Below are positions 1 through 11,626 of a DNA stretch of 64,000 nt, one piece after another. The stretch comes from Zygnema cylindricum (taxonomy: Eukaryota > Streptophyta > Zygnematophyceae > Zygnematales > Zygnemataceae). Every line of letters begins with the position of its first letter. Position 1 is the stretch's first letter. The stretch is taken from positions 1-64,000 of the forward strand of contig JBBHKE010002632.1 of NCBI GenBank assembly GCA_037447655.1, in the 5' to 3' direction. Made by a program: the position numbers and the translations under genes. The notes below the pieces were generated by a model. It was not told the origin of the DNA, made no database searches, and was given only the letters and a program-made list of their open reading frames with translations.

Positions 1-408
1 TACCCATTTACACCCAATAGGTTTTCTGTCTGGAGGACAATCTGCTAGTTCCCAAGTATTTGCTTCCATGATCAAAGCCATCTCATCATTTATGGCTCTA
101 ATCCACCTTTTTTTCTAAAGACTTTTTACTACCTCCGAGTAAGACTAAAGCTCATCTACGTGAGATAGCTTAGTTACCTTATGAGCAGCCTATTTTTCTT
201 GTATCATTTTTCTGCTCGTTCTTCCTCCCTCAAACTCCGAAGCTGTTATGGATGGAAGTCTTGGATTTCTCCTCACTGTCTCATTGGCACACCTGTCTCT
301 GGGAGCCGGTTCAGGTCCCACTTCTTCTATCTCCTCGAAGTCCCTAAGAGTTTGTGACATTTCCAGTAAGTGTGCTGTATCTAAGATCTCCCCTAAATTT
401 ACAATCAC
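1..408 (-). pseudogene. A1 linker and start of reverse transcriptase
   Basis: The minus strand carries the linker motif S-E-F-E-G-G-R (about 190-260), then the conserved copia RT entry block (E-A-N-T-W-E-L-A-D-C-P-P) at about 20-75. It is cut by the window edge, so catalytic residues cannot be judged. The family A copies A2, A3 and A4 carry the same block. Confidence 0.7.
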
Positions 409-479
409 GGTTTCAATTATGTCTTTTTCGGGAACGATCGAGTTCTCCTCACTCTCTGACTCAAATCTGAATTTCAGCT

Positions 480-1888
480 TCTTTATATATTTGAAAGGGT
501 CAAATGACTTCCGTTCATATATGTGATATCTTTGTTTGCTAAGTCATACACTCCATATCCCTTGACATCCTCATCATATCCCATAAAGTATCTAGGTTTT
601 CCTTTAGCATCTAGGTTCCACTTTTTCCTATCGGTGTCAAGACTATAAACTTGGCTACCGAATACTTTAAGGTGTGAGATATCTGGTTTCGTTCCAACCC
701 ATCCCTCATAAGGTGTCACTCCCTTTACAGCTGAGGTAAGGACTCTATTCTTAATGTAATTAACATAGTTCATTGCTTCTGGCCAAAATCTCTTTCTTAT
801 TTTCTTATCGGCCAATATACTGCATGCACTATCTCCTAGTGTTCGATTCAACCTGTCAGCTACCCCATTTTGTTCTGGGTTATATGGTATTGTTTTCTGT
901 GCTGCACTCCCTCACCTCTCAAATATTCCTCAAGCATGTTAGAGTTATATTCCCCCCCATTATCACTTCTTATCCTCTTAATGGGGGTGTCATGCAACTT
1001 CTCTCTCCAGGCTTTATATTCTTTGAAGTAAGTTGATGCTTCACACTTTGTTTTTAGATAGTTTACTCTAGAGTATCTTGACCAGTCATCGGTTATTATC
1101 ATCATAAACCTCTTTCCTCCAACCGAAGGTACTTTTTAAGGTCCCCAAATATATGTGTGGACCAAGTCTAATACTTTCTCACCTCTATATGTGGCGGTTT
1201 TGGGAAAGGGAAGTCTGTGAGCCTTACCTTGACCACAACCACTACAATCATCCATCATTTCATTATCCCCAAATTGAATGCCTTCTACTACCCCAAGCTA
1301 TTTCATTTCCCTCAACCAATCAAAATGCATATGCCCCAACCGCTTTTGCCAAATTACCACCTTAGGAAGACCAACATAGTAAGCATTCTCCTTTTCATTA
1401 CTCAAGTTAAGCCTAAACATCCATTGGCTACCCTTATCTACCGTGAAGTAAACTTCATCCCCATACTTAGCTTTAAAGACTCCCTTTCTTGTGAAGGTAT
1501 CACACTCTTTGTCATCGAACACAGACGTAGAGACAAGATTTTGTCTCAGCTGAGGAATGTAGAGTACATATGAGAATGTAAGTATAGAAGTCTTACCCTC
1601 CACTAAGACTTTGAGATCTACTTACCCCACTAGAGCTGTAGTTACCACTCTCCCATCCCCATACTTTATCTCTACAGTAGGGATCTTTCTTAATTTAGTG
1701 AAAAGTTCGTTATGACAACACATATGCATGGATGCACCTAAGTCGATGATCCATCCTTCCTGTAGAGCTTCCCGATTGGCTCCAAGGGCACACTTTTTTT
1801 TTTGAGGTATCTCCTTTTCCTCGAGATTCTCATAAAGAAAAAGCTCCCCATCCTTGTTAGAAGTTTCATCCTTTGTAACTTTTGTCAC
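480..1888 (-). pseudogene. A1 protease and integrase remnant
   Basis: Aspartic protease region at 1622-1888, where the copia D-T-G-A-S active-site motif reads D-L-G-A-S. The GAG-pre-integrase domain (W-Q-K-R-L-G-H) lies at about 1300-1350. The integrase core at 860-1105 keeps T-D-D-W-S-R-Y and the second catalytic region R-S-D-N-G-G-E-Y. The C-terminal integrase region at 483-851 has the family's W-x-E-A-x-N-Y and K-V-F-G-S blocks. Frame changes separate all of these. Confidence 0.8.
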
Positions 1889-1889
1889 T

Positions 1890-2886
1890 TTTGTAACAAC
1901 AAGTGCTTTTTACTTCCCTCCGGAAGAACCCCCTCCACGGTTCTCATTAAGCCTCGGCACCGACAGCTTGACACAATCTTTGATGAAGTTTCTCGACTTT
2001 TTGCAAAAATGAGAAAGACCCTTAGGGGGCCTTAGTCCTCCAAAATGATCTCTTTCCCCTTTGTACGGTTTCTTCGAGTCCTTCCCCCATCGATCCCCTC
2101 CTGCTGCTAGAGCTTGAATGATCTTTCTTCCTCTCCTAATCTCCATTGTGTTTTCTTGCACAAGTATCATTATGACCACTGTGTTCCATTTCCATGAACT
2201 ATTAACCATTTCTTGTACTCAGTACACTATGTTCTCGTACTCATCTAGTAACTTCATGATAAGGGTGTTAAATTTTATTTTCATTGTAATTGTCCACTTA
2301 GCAATTTCCATCTCCATATACAAACAAGAAAGATCATTATAGTAATCTAACATCTTTCCTCCTTTGTGAGTGTAGCTCACTAGCTTTTGCCCATCCAATT
2401 AGAGCTCTTTAATAGTTCAAGCTCTATAAATGTCCACCAAACTCACCCAAAACTACTCGGCCTTGTAAATGTGAAGATGAGGGGTGGCGATAGCTTGAGT
2501 GAGGTTCCTCAAAACAAAGTTCTTGGCAGCCATGTTTACATTCTTCAACATTTGAGTATCATTCTCCGCGGTCTTCACGGTCGCCGCTCACGCTAGTGTG
2601 GCAATAAGAGTAATGGATGTCTCCTTCCCTTTCCCCTTTTTGGACACTCTACTGTCCCCATCATTTGCCTCCTCCGCTAAGGCAGCCGTTGCAGCAGGAA
2701 ACCTAACTCCTCCAAATCGTGGTGGTGTTCCCGAAGGTGGACGTTTCACTTGTCCACTGACGATACCCCAGTATCATTTTTTGCACAAAGCTCCCATCAT
2801 CATGGCTTCCCATAGATGAACCCACATCCATTAAAAGTGGGCATCATAGAGGGTGGGCCTATAACCTGCAATTTTGTGTCCTCCAT
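1890..2886 (-). pseudogene. A1 gag remnant
   Basis: Degenerate gag. The candidate start ATG (2884-2886) lies inside the LTR, and the frame reads through the primer site as M-E-D-T-K-L-Q-V-I-G-P. The zinc knuckle near 1970-2010 has lost its first Cys and its His: the spacing of CX2CX4HX4C survives but only the second and last Cys remain. Several stops lie between 2100 and 2800. In an intact copia element gag forms the virus-like particle and binds RNA; this copy cannot. Confidence 0.65.
2855..2866 (-). promoter_or_regulatory. Primer-binding site of A1 (initiator tRNA-Met anticodon arm)
   Basis: The minus strand reads GGTTATAGGCCC directly after the LTR-terminal CA. It complements the anticodon arm of plant initiator tRNA-Met with one mismatch. 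The same site is seen in B1, B2, C, D and G. The tRNA sequence used for comparison is recalled, not searched. Confidence 0.6.
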
Positions 2887-3425
2887 CGGACCACACGATA
2901 CAAGAGGCCTCTAGATAGTACTTAACTAACCCACTTCAAGCCACAACCACTACTGTCTAAGAAGGCAAAATGATAGTTTGACTTCATCACTGTGAAGCCT
3001 AGAATCCCCTGAGTTCGTAGCAAAAAGAACCACTGAAAACGGCAAACCAGTAGATAACTTTGAGCGGGCAAAACATGCTAATTAATATAAAGCTCTCTTA
3101 GAGAGAGAGGTGAAGACCTACCAAAGTTTCCTAAGTCCTAAACCTCTTTGACATCCCATTGAAATTCTGTGTCCTTCATTGGTCTACAAAATAGAGGAAG
3201 CCTCTAGATAGTATGTAACTAACCCACTTCAAGCCACAACCACTGCTGTCGAAGAAGGCAAACTGACAATTTGACTGCTTCCCTGTGTAGCTTGGACTCC
3301 TTTGAGTCCGTAGCAATAAGAATCACTGAAAACGGGCAACCAGCTGATAAGTTTTGAGTCGACAAAAATGCCAAGTTTATATACGGCGCCCTGTAAGTGG
3401 TTTGTAATATTCACGGGAAACAAAG
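2867..3425 (-). repeat. Tandem partial LTRs of family A
   Basis: Two similar LTR 3' halves lie head to tail, 2867-3159 and 3160 to about 3425. Each starts with the LTR-end block and contains the shared stretch 'cttcaagccacaaccact' (near 2935 and 3226). The first keeps the CTCTC/GAGAG inverted repeat and a TATA-like run (3085-3110). The pair could be a slipped duplication or a truncated neighbour LTR. Confidence 0.65.
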
Positions 3426-3429
3426 AACA

Positions 3430-3740
3430 TAGTCTAGAGGTGCAAGCATCCCCTCTATGGCCATATCGTACAATGGTTTTACTCGAAGGTTATCGGCCGT
3501 AGTACCTTATTGTACTATACCATCATTTGATTGGTTCCATACTTTAGTACTAGAGAGTGTTTATGACTTAAAGATATTGAACAGGTAGTTGCCTCTCTCC
3601 CAAAGAGCATATTTAAAAAAAGCATCTTTACCACATGAAAATAAATCGCCTGGTTTGGCGTTTTTGAGTAATTCTTTTTCATAGGGCTCTCTAGCCTTCA
3701 CAAGGGTGAAGGCAGTGAGAGTCTTTGTCTCCCAAAGTGT
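3430..3740 (+). repeat. LTR of family A, plus strand, left part
   Basis: The order GTAC-rich segment, 'gattggttccatac', CCTCTCTCCCAAAGAG at about 3592-3607 and a TATA-like run matches the LTR at 44943-45991. It is interrupted after 3740 by a solo LTR of family D and resumes at 5015. The 5' part of the LTR is missing. Confidence 0.65.
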
Positions 3741-5014
3741 TGTTATTTTGAAATGTTAGCTTTGTGCATACATGACATTTTATTCGTATGTAAGGTTGTG
3801 TGCGTACTCAATGTGATTTGTAATGCGTGAGTACCCACTAAGTTTAATGTGGAGGTTCGAATGTATTTGTGGATTGGGGGAGAAAACGTATAAATTATAT
3901 TGGAACGTATGGTTTGTGTAAAGAGGAAATGGACGACGGATCGCGAAGCGATCGGACATTAGATAATCGACGAGGTTGAAATGGTACGTCGCACGTACGG
4001 AACATAATGGGACAAGTGGCATGAATAGAAAAAGGACGTCGCCGATATAAAAAATCTTTTTGGGACAGGTGTACTTTATTTTTGGCAGGTGCATTTTTGG
4101 TGAAGGACAATGTCGCAGTACGAAGGAGATTTGGTCGTTTGACTTCGTTTCGTCAAGTGGACTTCGGGACACATGGCACGATATCGAGGGTGCTGAATAA
4201 GTGCTACGTACGGCGGTCAAATGCCGCTGTTTTTTTCATACTGGTGGAGACGCCAAATCGCGTGAATCACGCAATATTTGTTTTTGGACGTTCCGGATTC
4301 CTTGACAAAATTTGAGGAGTTTCGTTGAGTGACTCAGAATGAGTCAGCATACGATTTTGTGAGATTGCTTGTACTTGTAAATATCTTAAGCAACAATGTT
4401 TTGTCTTAATGTGTTTTAGTTATTAGTGTAAATTTACTCACTCTTACATATCTCGAATTATTCGGGTATACTAACAATAATAGAGGTAGCTGTTAGATTG
4501 CGTACGGCAGGTATGCCTCCGTACATTTAGTAGTGAGCCTGAGTGTATATATTATAGGACTTAGTCATTTCAGGACATAGGAACATTTTTGACCAAAACT
4601 GTTTATGGTGATTTTTGGTGATTTTATCTGAGGATTACTCTCAGATCTGTTGGCAAAATTATCTGAAATTATGCATGTATGTTCCTCTTTAAATTTACAA
4701 TATTTTCACATATTTGCAGGTCTATTGTGTGCCTGGTCTGTGTTTTACGTCATTGTGAAGTTAGTCTGTTTAATCAAAGTTATGGCAGACTGTTTTTTCT
4801 ACAACTTTGACTAGATGATGTGATAACTGTCATTATTATTTTTGTCTTAAACTCTGTGAGGTTTATCTATAGACTACATACTATCTGTGAGTATAGTTTC
4901 AGGTTGTTTTGTAATTTCTGTTGAATTATGTGTGTATCCAAAGTAGGCTGTTTTTGGGGTAGTATGTGGTGCTTCCGAGGGTGAATCCATGGCTAGAAAT
5001 GGCTATGGACAACA
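3741..5014 (+). mobile_element. Solo LTR of family D
   Basis: A 1274-bp segment that starts TGTTATTTTG and ends 'ggacaaca'. Its second half aligns with the minus-strand LTRs at 19398-20725 and 22820-24146, including the blocks 'atggcagactgtttttt' and 'atccatggct'. It is flanked by AGTGT (3736-3740) and GGTGT (5015-5019), a 5-bp target duplication with one change. It splits an LTR of family A. The shadow reading frames at 3780-4315 inside it are not supported as genes. Confidence 0.65.
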
Positions 5015-5114
5015 GGTGTCAGTTGTTCTAAGGAGAAAGGAGGCACTTAAAATTATCCTAGAGGCTTCAACTAAGCTGCATATTCTGTGTACCAATTGAG
5101 GTCACAGAATTACA
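5015..5114 (+). repeat. LTR of family A, plus strand, right part
   Basis: Continues the LTR broken at 3740. 'attatcctagaggctt' and the terminal block ending 'gaattaca' match the end of the LTR at 45991. It abuts the integrase end of element G at 5115. Confidence 0.6.
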
Positions 5115-6379
5115 AGATCAAGCCTATGCATCATATTTTACCCTCGCGTTCTTACAGATGCACAAAATCCATTTATACTGACTACTTGTTTCCCATGCTT
5201 CAGATTTACTTCAAATCCTTTGCTCTCTACCAAGGATATGCTAAACAATTTATTAATGAACTTTAAAATATATAGCACATCATTCAGAGTCATATCTACC
5301 GTCTAGCCGTCTATTTTGAGTTTAAGATTCACCTTTCCTTTCGAGCTTGCAACTAGATAACTATCATCTGCATTCTAGATGTTTTGTGGTGAGATGGCTT
5401 AAGATTTTCGAATAGCTCCCTGTCGCCGCACACGTGAGCTGATGCTCCCGTGTCCATAATGTAGGTGTTCTTCTTTGGTCCGAATATTGCACTAATCATT
5501 GCAAACATTTCCTTTTTTGTCACAATTTGAAAACTGTTGATATGTTTGTCAGTTTTGTCTTCTTCTTCTTTTAAGAAATTTTCTTTTTCAACAAAAAAAA
5601 AAAATGTCTTTTCTGGTTGCTTATAATATTGTCCCTTGTTAGAAGAGTGTCGGTTGTTGTTCCATCGCTCTCAAAAATTTCTTGACAAGGTGTCTATTTT
5701 TAGAACTAGACATTCTCGTACGAAATAAACCTTGTTGAAACAATAATAAAATGCCCACGGTTTGTTAGTTGATCCACCTGTCTGATACTGATTTCTATTT
5801 TGAAGCTGAGTGTTTAATACTTGTTTAGTCTTACTTCCTTGTCATTGCTAGATTAGTAGATTCTTCTTCTAACATTAACTAAATTGCCATTGTTAAATTC
5901 TATGATGATTGATCTAGTTTCTTTAATGCATCAGAGGCGCCTTTATATTCCTCAGGTAAACATCTCATAAGCAACGTGGCTTGTTGTGCAACTGGAAAAA
6001 AACCTCTTGATTACGCATTCTCTAAAAACAGCTTCCAACACTATAACAAAAATTTGAGATGCGACCACCATTTTACTTATACTCAAAAATACTTGCAGCA
6101 ATTATCATTTGTCGTTGAACATTTGTCCGTTGATACATTTCTTCCAAAGATTTATAGATTTCTTTTGCCTTGTCTATCTGAATGTGTGTCATTCCAATTT
6201 CCAAAGATAGTGCCTGCATGAACGCACTCAAACACTATGTATTCTTCTTGATCCATGTAGGATCCTTCTCGACAAGGGAATCGTCCACCACAATTATGAG
6301 CTCTCTTTCGACAAAGTAGAGCTTCATATTCCTCTCCAATATAAGTGGTTGTCTCCATCAAACCTAGGTACTCTAGGTT
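5115..6379 (-). pseudogene. Element G gag-protease remnant
   Basis: Minus-strand copia gag and protease. Gag reads F-D-G-D-N-x-x-Y-W near 6345 and W-I-K-K-N-T near 6250 in changing frames. The zinc knuckle (about 5725-5770) has Phe for the first Cys and Tyr for the His. The protease keeps an intact D-T-G-A-S with A-H-V-C following (near 5430-5460). It ends at 5114/5115 where an LTR of family A cuts it. The 5' side was separated from its own LTR (12669-13622) by the insertion of B1. Confidence 0.75.
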
Positions 6380-7394
6380 TATTGTAATTTATAAATCTTT
6401 ATTACAGTAAATAGGGGTAAAAATAACTTACGATATTTTCCTAGTAGTCTACCCTAATACTTACCTTTATTAGTGTTGCACTAGCAAATAGTACAGCATA
6501 GTGTATTGTACTTTTGCAAGAACACGTGTCGGCAAAAGAACGTATGCAAGTTTTTCAGAGTGGCGTCGACAGTGTCAAACAGTTGACGATTCGATTCACA
6601 TAATCGGACAAACGGGATCTGACTCACGTATTTCGGAAACATATAGTACATTTCCACAATACCATCGTCGATCAAATTAGCTCGAACGGACGCGATTCAT
6701 CAATACCACAAGCGTGATTCACGAGGGACCACAAACGTGATTCGCGTGGGTCCATAAGTGACGAAGCACTCAGGTGTTTCGTACTGCACGACCACATTCA
6801 GTTGGACTTTAGCAATTACCGTTGACTAAGCATTTGGAACGTTTTGTGTACGGTTGGATCGTTTTGTGTAGGATTTAATATCTGTTAACATCTGAATAAC
6901 ATTGGTTTGTAGATTAGTAAATAAAAAATAGTGTTCTATTAATCTGGTTTTTAGAAAATAATAATTAGGGTTTTTAAGGTACAATGACATACAGGTAGGA
7001 TGCTTTGTCGTTAGTCAGGATATTTACCGTAGTAACGATAACCCAAATTAGTGTAGATCGATAGATACACACTGTGAGTATATAACTTAAGACTTAGCAA
7101 ATATTGTAGTATCCAGTTTTAGGAATATGATTTTATGAGGGCAGTGTTTGGGAATCTTCCAAAAATCATATCTAATGGTTTACTAGTTCTTTTGGGCTCC
7201 AATTTGGGAATTGTCAATTTACTGTATTTTTAATCACTGTGGCAAATTTGAGGCATATTGGCTTTTACAGTCATATTTTGTGTCAGTTCAAAGGAGGTTG
7301 TTGAGTATGTACTTTGATAGTTTGTGCTGGTGTTCATGTCTACTTCCACTACTACAGCTCGTTCTCCTCCTACAACGGTGGTTGTATAACAATA
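6380..7394 (+). repeat. 5' LTR of B1
   Basis: 1015 bp, beginning TATTGTAATTT (TG mutated to TA) and ending AACAATA (CA mutated to TA). It matches the 3' LTR 11627-12652 along its length. It contains the ATG (7336) of gag about 60 bp before its end. Confidence 0.85.
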
Positions 7395-8210
7395 GGTTAT
7401 GGGCCTTTCGTCAAGAATTCCTATATTCAATGGCCAAAAGTATGCGTATTGGGCGACGATGGTTGAATCATCGTTTAAAACTGCTGACTTATTTGGGGTG
7501 TTGGATGGCTCCCTTAATGAAACAGATCCAACTTGGGCGAAAAAGAATTCAATGGTAAGGAACAATCTAATTCTTTGTATTTCAAAAATTTTGGTCATGT
7601 CTCGACTGAAAATGAAGAAGGCAAGCGAGATATGGACATCACTGAAATCCCCTTTTGAGAAAGCGAATGTTCGAAAGAGCCCTTGGTGGCTGGAAAAATA
7701 TGGGGATACAAATACTCGAGGGGTACTATGGTCGAGTATTGTGACAATTTTTTGTGCAATCATTGATGCTCCTCTTCTGTTGGGGAGTCATTTCCTGAGT
7801 TTCAACAGACAGCTTTGCTTATTAGAGGTCTCCTTAGTACCATAAAGGGTGTGTCTCTTCAGTTAAAAAGTCATGATAAAGCTAGCTAGCTGGTCATTTC
7901 AGTTAGCATATAATCGTATATTGGAGGAAGAGACTAATACTAAACTCCTTGAAGGAGAGGGAAAGGTTGAAGGTATTCCCACATACTTTGACAAAAGAAA
8001 TCAGATTAATCAGAACAAGAGTTAGTTTAACCAGAATCAGAATCAGTTTACTCAGTATAATCAGAGGCAAAATAGGCCATCTTCTACTACTTGCTTTTAT
8101 TATTTTGAGAAGGGTAATGGATACAGGTACTATCCAAAGCTGAAAAAGTTTAATGAGACAGGTTTATATAGGCCAGGTTGGCAGCAAAGCCAATATCACA
8201 AAGGCTTCTC
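7336..8210 (+). pseudogene. B1 gag remnant
   Basis: Starts at the ATG inside the 5' LTR (M-S-T-S-T-T). Two stops lie around the LTR end (TAA and TAG just before V-M-G-L-S). The frame then reads F-N-G-Q-K-Y-A-Y-W and D-P-T-W-A-K-K-N-S, as in B2 gag. The zinc knuckle near 8090-8130 is degenerate (C-F-Y-Y, His lost). Homologous to gag of B2 (28033) and C (41775). Confidence 0.8.
7395..7405 (+). promoter_or_regulatory. Primer-binding site of B1
   Basis: GGTTATGGGCC directly follows the LTR end. It complements the initiator tRNA-Met anticodon arm (recalled sequence). It is also in the gag frame, coding V-M-G. Confidence 0.65.
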
Positions 8211-8211
8211 T

Positions 8212-9824
8212 ATGAATCTTACCCTTGGAAATGCTATTTTTTCAGCTTTTGCAATTAATGCAGGTGAGTCTTTAAGCTTCAATGAGACAAAGGATGCGGA
8301 ATTATTTGCTATGGCGGCAGCCATGGAGGGTCCTAAGGATATAGGATGGATCATAGACACGAGAGCGTCTACCCATATGTGTTGGAACAAGGGGGCTTTT
8401 ATGAAAATGTTGCAAACATCTCATAAAAGTATTTACTATGTTTGTGGCACGAGTGTTCAAACCTCAGTCAGGGTGATGTCTTTGATGGTAGATGTGGGGG
8501 AAAAGTCGGTAGAAGAAACATTTCACAATGTTTTGTTTGTTCCAGACTTTTAAAAAAATAAAAATTCTACATCATTAGTGGAGAGCAAAGGCTTTGAAGT
8601 CCTTTTGAAAAGAGGTAGACAGGTTGTTAGCAAGAAAGGGAAAGTAGCAGTAACATGAACTACAGATGCCAGCAAAATGTACCGGTTAGACATGGCTGAA
8701 TATAAAAAAATATGATGTTCTTTACTCCAGTGTCCAATCGGATAATGAGTTGTGGCATAAAAGATTAGGACATATGATTTATGATAGGCTTAAAAAATTG
8801 TGAATTCGGGAAAAAATGAATAAGTTTCTCTTAGTTCCCATCCTTTAAAATCATGTGATGCTTTTTCACTTGGCAAAATCCACAAATTGCCATTTCCATA
8901 GGAAACAGACCACATATCGAAGAGAGTTCTACAGCTAATACATTTTGATGTTCTCAGACCTTCACAAGTGGCTTCAGCAGGAGGCGTCCACTATATGGTT
9001 ACATTTATAGATTACTACTCAAATTATACCAAATTTTACTTCATGCAACATAAAAGTGAAGTGTTTAATCACTTCAAACACTACAAAGCGTGGGCGGACA
9101 AGCTTCATGGAGTTCCAATCTTGGCGCTCAGATTGGAGAATGGGGGAGAATATACATCAAAGGAATTCGAAGAGTACCTTCTTGCGTGGGCGGACAAGCT
9201 TCATGGAGTTCCAATCTTGGCGCTCAGATTGGAGAATGGGGGAGAATATACATCAAAGGAATTCGAAGAGTTTCTTCTTCAAGAAGGCATATATCACAAT
9301 CTTACAGTTCTATATAAACCAGAGAAAAATGGTGTTTTTGAGAGATTAAATAGGAGAGTGACCAATAGTGCTCAGTCCATGCTTGTAGATAAAGGGCTAG
9401 ATTTGAATTTCTAGGCTGAAGCACTTAACAACGCTGTTTATATTAAAAATATAATTGCTTCTAGATCTATTAGCACTACACTTTTTGAACTTTGGACAGG
9501 AGAAAAACCGATGTTAGTCATTTAAAGATCTTTGGCAGCAAGTGTTTTATTCTAGAGATTTCGCAGGGTAGATGGAAAATGGATGCTAAAGGCTTACAAG
9601 GAATTTTCATAGGGTATGATGATAATGCCAAAGATTATAGAGTTTTTGTATTTGAGAAAGAGAAAGTGGTTACCTCTAGAAATATCATGATTAAAGATGA
9701 GATGGATTCGGTTGAATCTTTTCAAGTGCCAGACAAACCGGCAAAGGAAAACCAAGAATATGTCATTTTTCACCACACGCAGCGGGTTTACTTTCCACAG
9801 CCAAATGGGACTACTCTTCTTTAA
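8212..9824 (+). pseudogene. B1 protease and integrase remnant
   Basis: The protease motif reads D-T-R-A-S (Gly lost), followed by T-H-M-C-W-N, near 8350. A GAG-pre-integrase fragment lies near 8745-8770. The integrase core starts about 8968 (Y-M-V-T-F-I-D-Y-Y). A 96-bp in-frame tandem duplication (9088-9279) doubles the second catalytic segment, in which the usual S-D-N-G-G is L-E-N-G-G in both copies, so the catalytic Asp is lost. The C-terminal part continues to 9824 after a stop at about 9412. Confidence 0.85.
9088..9279 (+). repeat. 96-bp in-frame tandem duplication in integrase
   Basis: Two 96-bp copies (9088-9183, 9184-9279) differ at only two positions near their ends. Each codes 32 residues from A-W-A-D-K-L-H to E-E-(Y/F)-L-L. 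The near identity inside a much older, degraded element implies a recent duplication. Confidence 0.95.
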
Positions 9825-11147
9825 GTTCCCTTAACGACTTCACATGAGGCTTCACCACAAGTTCTTGGTCAATTGGAACAAACTGTTACACCACAGTTCG
9901 CGGATCAGCAAAGGCAATCAAATCGGAGACTACCGACAATTTTAGCCTAAAACATTTCCGCGGAGAAAGAGATCTAGCAGCTGTCTGCAAGCAAGCTCTC
10001 ACTTTGCTTTTTCTGCAACTACAAAGGAGCCTCTAAAAATTCAAGAGGCCTTTTCATCACATAAGAGAAATCATTGGATCGAGGCGGCGAACGATGAAAT
10101 TAAATCTATTATGGAGGCACAAACGTGGGAGCTGGTGGATCTTCCTCTAAGCAAAAAAGTCATCAGCAGCAAATGGGCATTCAAGGTGAAATTGAACCGC
10201 GACAACACCATTGAAAGGTATAAGGCCAGACTAGTGGCCAACGGGTATAATCAAAATGTAAGTATTGATTTTGAAGAAACCTTCTCTCCAGTTGTTAGAT
10301 TTCCTACCGTCAAAATCTTGTTAAGTCTAGTGGCTATAGAAAATATGGAAATACAACAAATGGATGTTAAAACTGCTTTCTTGCATAGAGAATTAGAAGA
10401 GACCATCTACATGAAACAACCTGATAGGTATGTAGAAAAACGAAATGAGGAATTGGTGTGCAAACTGATGAAATCTTTGTATGGGCTAAAACAAGCCCCC
10501 AGATAATGGAATTTGAAGTTGATGAGTTTTTGACTAGGCTAAGTTTTAAGAGAATTAGCTCAGATCATTCTGTATATGTTCTACAAGGGGAGGGTAGGAT
10601 AATTTACATTGTTGAATATCTGGTTGATCTATTATTAATAAGTAAGTTAATGGATGAAATAAACCGCATTAAAGCGGCTTTAAGGTCTAGGTTTGAGATG
10701 AAGGACCTCGGAGAGGCCAACAATATCTTTGGTATACGGGTAGAAAGAGACAAAAACAAAAGGTTGATTATGTTGACTGAAAAAGAAGCAATAGGTAACA
10801 TGTTGGAAAGATTTGAAATGAAAGATGTGAAAGGATCTATAACTCCAATGGAATTTAGGCAGAAATTGGAAGGAATTGATACAGATTCAGGCATAATTGT
10901 TGGTGAGAGTCTAGAGACAAGGGAGGAAGAGTTTATGGCTTCAAAGCAATATAGACAGGTTGTTGGAAGTCTTATATATTTTATGAACTGTATGAGACCC
11001 AACATTGTAACAACTGTGGGAGTCTTGAGTAGAAGTCTGTTGAATCCTGAAAAGGCAGATTGTGAAACAGCAAAAAGGGTGTTGAGATATCTTGCGGGTA
11101 CTCGAAATTTCAAGCTTGTACTCGGAGAAGGAGAGGTGAAAACATAG
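9825..11147 (+). pseudogene. B1 linker and reverse transcriptase remnant
   Basis: Linker with stops to about 10110, then the RT entry block ([11 protein letters not shown], 10111-10150), the F-K-V-K-L-N and R-L-V-A-N-G-Y-N-Q blocks, and [10 protein letters not shown]. At about 10500 the frame changes. The catalytic Y-V-D-D region reads Y-L-V-D (about 10615-10630), so polymerase activity is not expected. The RT end block S-L-I-Y-F-M-N-C lies at about 10970. Confidence 0.85.
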
Positions 11148-11606
11148 ACATGGAGCAATGCTAGTTATGGAGACATGCCAAGCCAGAAATCTACGACCGA
11201 CTTTGTTCTCGAGATTGGAGATGGAACTTGCTTCTGGAGTAGCAAATTGCAAAAGGATACAGCTCAATCCACAATGGAGTCAGAATATATGGTAGCAACT
11301 TCCGCCTTGAAGGAGCTCATATGGGTCAAGTCCATTTTACAGGAACTTGGATATATGCAAACTGGTCCTTAATCTATCCTGTGTGACAACTAGGCAACCA
11401 TTGCAATTGCCTCTAACCCTAGCCATCACTTTAAGAGAAAACACATGGATATTTGACTTCACTTTGTTAGAGAAAAAGTACTTGCAAAGGTCGTTAAACT
11501 GTGTTATTTACCGAATGAGAAGATGGTGGGTGACATGTTAACAAAAGCCCTTCCTGCTCTTAAGTTACAGTTTTACAAAGATGCTATAGGACTAAGTGAG
11601 TAACTG
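11148..11606 (+). pseudogene. B1 RNase H remnant
   Basis: The W-S-N-A-S block (Asp of W-S-D-A-S changed to Asn) is at 11152-11166. It is followed by S-T-M-E-S-E-Y-M (about 11270) and a broken C-D-N-x-A-T-I-A-I-A block with a stop in it. A final A-P/L-K-L-Q stretch runs into the purine tract at 11612. Confidence 0.75.
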
Positions 11607-11611
11607 AGTCT

Positions 11612-11626
11612 AAAGATTTAGGGGAG
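11612..11626 (+). promoter_or_regulatory. Polypurine tract of B1
   Basis: AAAGATTTAGGGGAG directly precedes the 3' LTR. The same 15-mer is at 32262-32276 (B2), with one change at 47891-47905 (C) and on the minus strand at 20726-20740 (D). It primes plus-strand synthesis in LTR elements. Confidence 0.8.

Larger units (their letters stand above)
1..3159 (-). mobile_element. Copia element A1, 5' part (window-truncated)
   Basis: Ty1/copia-type LTR retrotransposon read on the minus strand. Gag, protease, integrase and the start of reverse transcriptase follow in copia order, and the rest runs off the left edge. The 5' LTR portion begins at 2867; the primer-binding site lies beside it at 2855-2866 (GGTTATAGGCCC on the minus strand). 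The coding part has many stops and frame changes, so it is an old inactive copy. Family A recurs as A2, A3, A4 and A6 in this window. Confidence 0.85.

Noticed and set aside
3780-4315. Overlapping reading frames of 146, 71 and 77 codons
   Set aside because: They lie inside an LTR of family D, on both strands at once, with no recognisable domain; treated as chance frames.
7230-7763. 177-codon minus-strand frame in B1
   Set aside because: It is the antisense of gag in B1; similar antisense frames occur over B2 gag.
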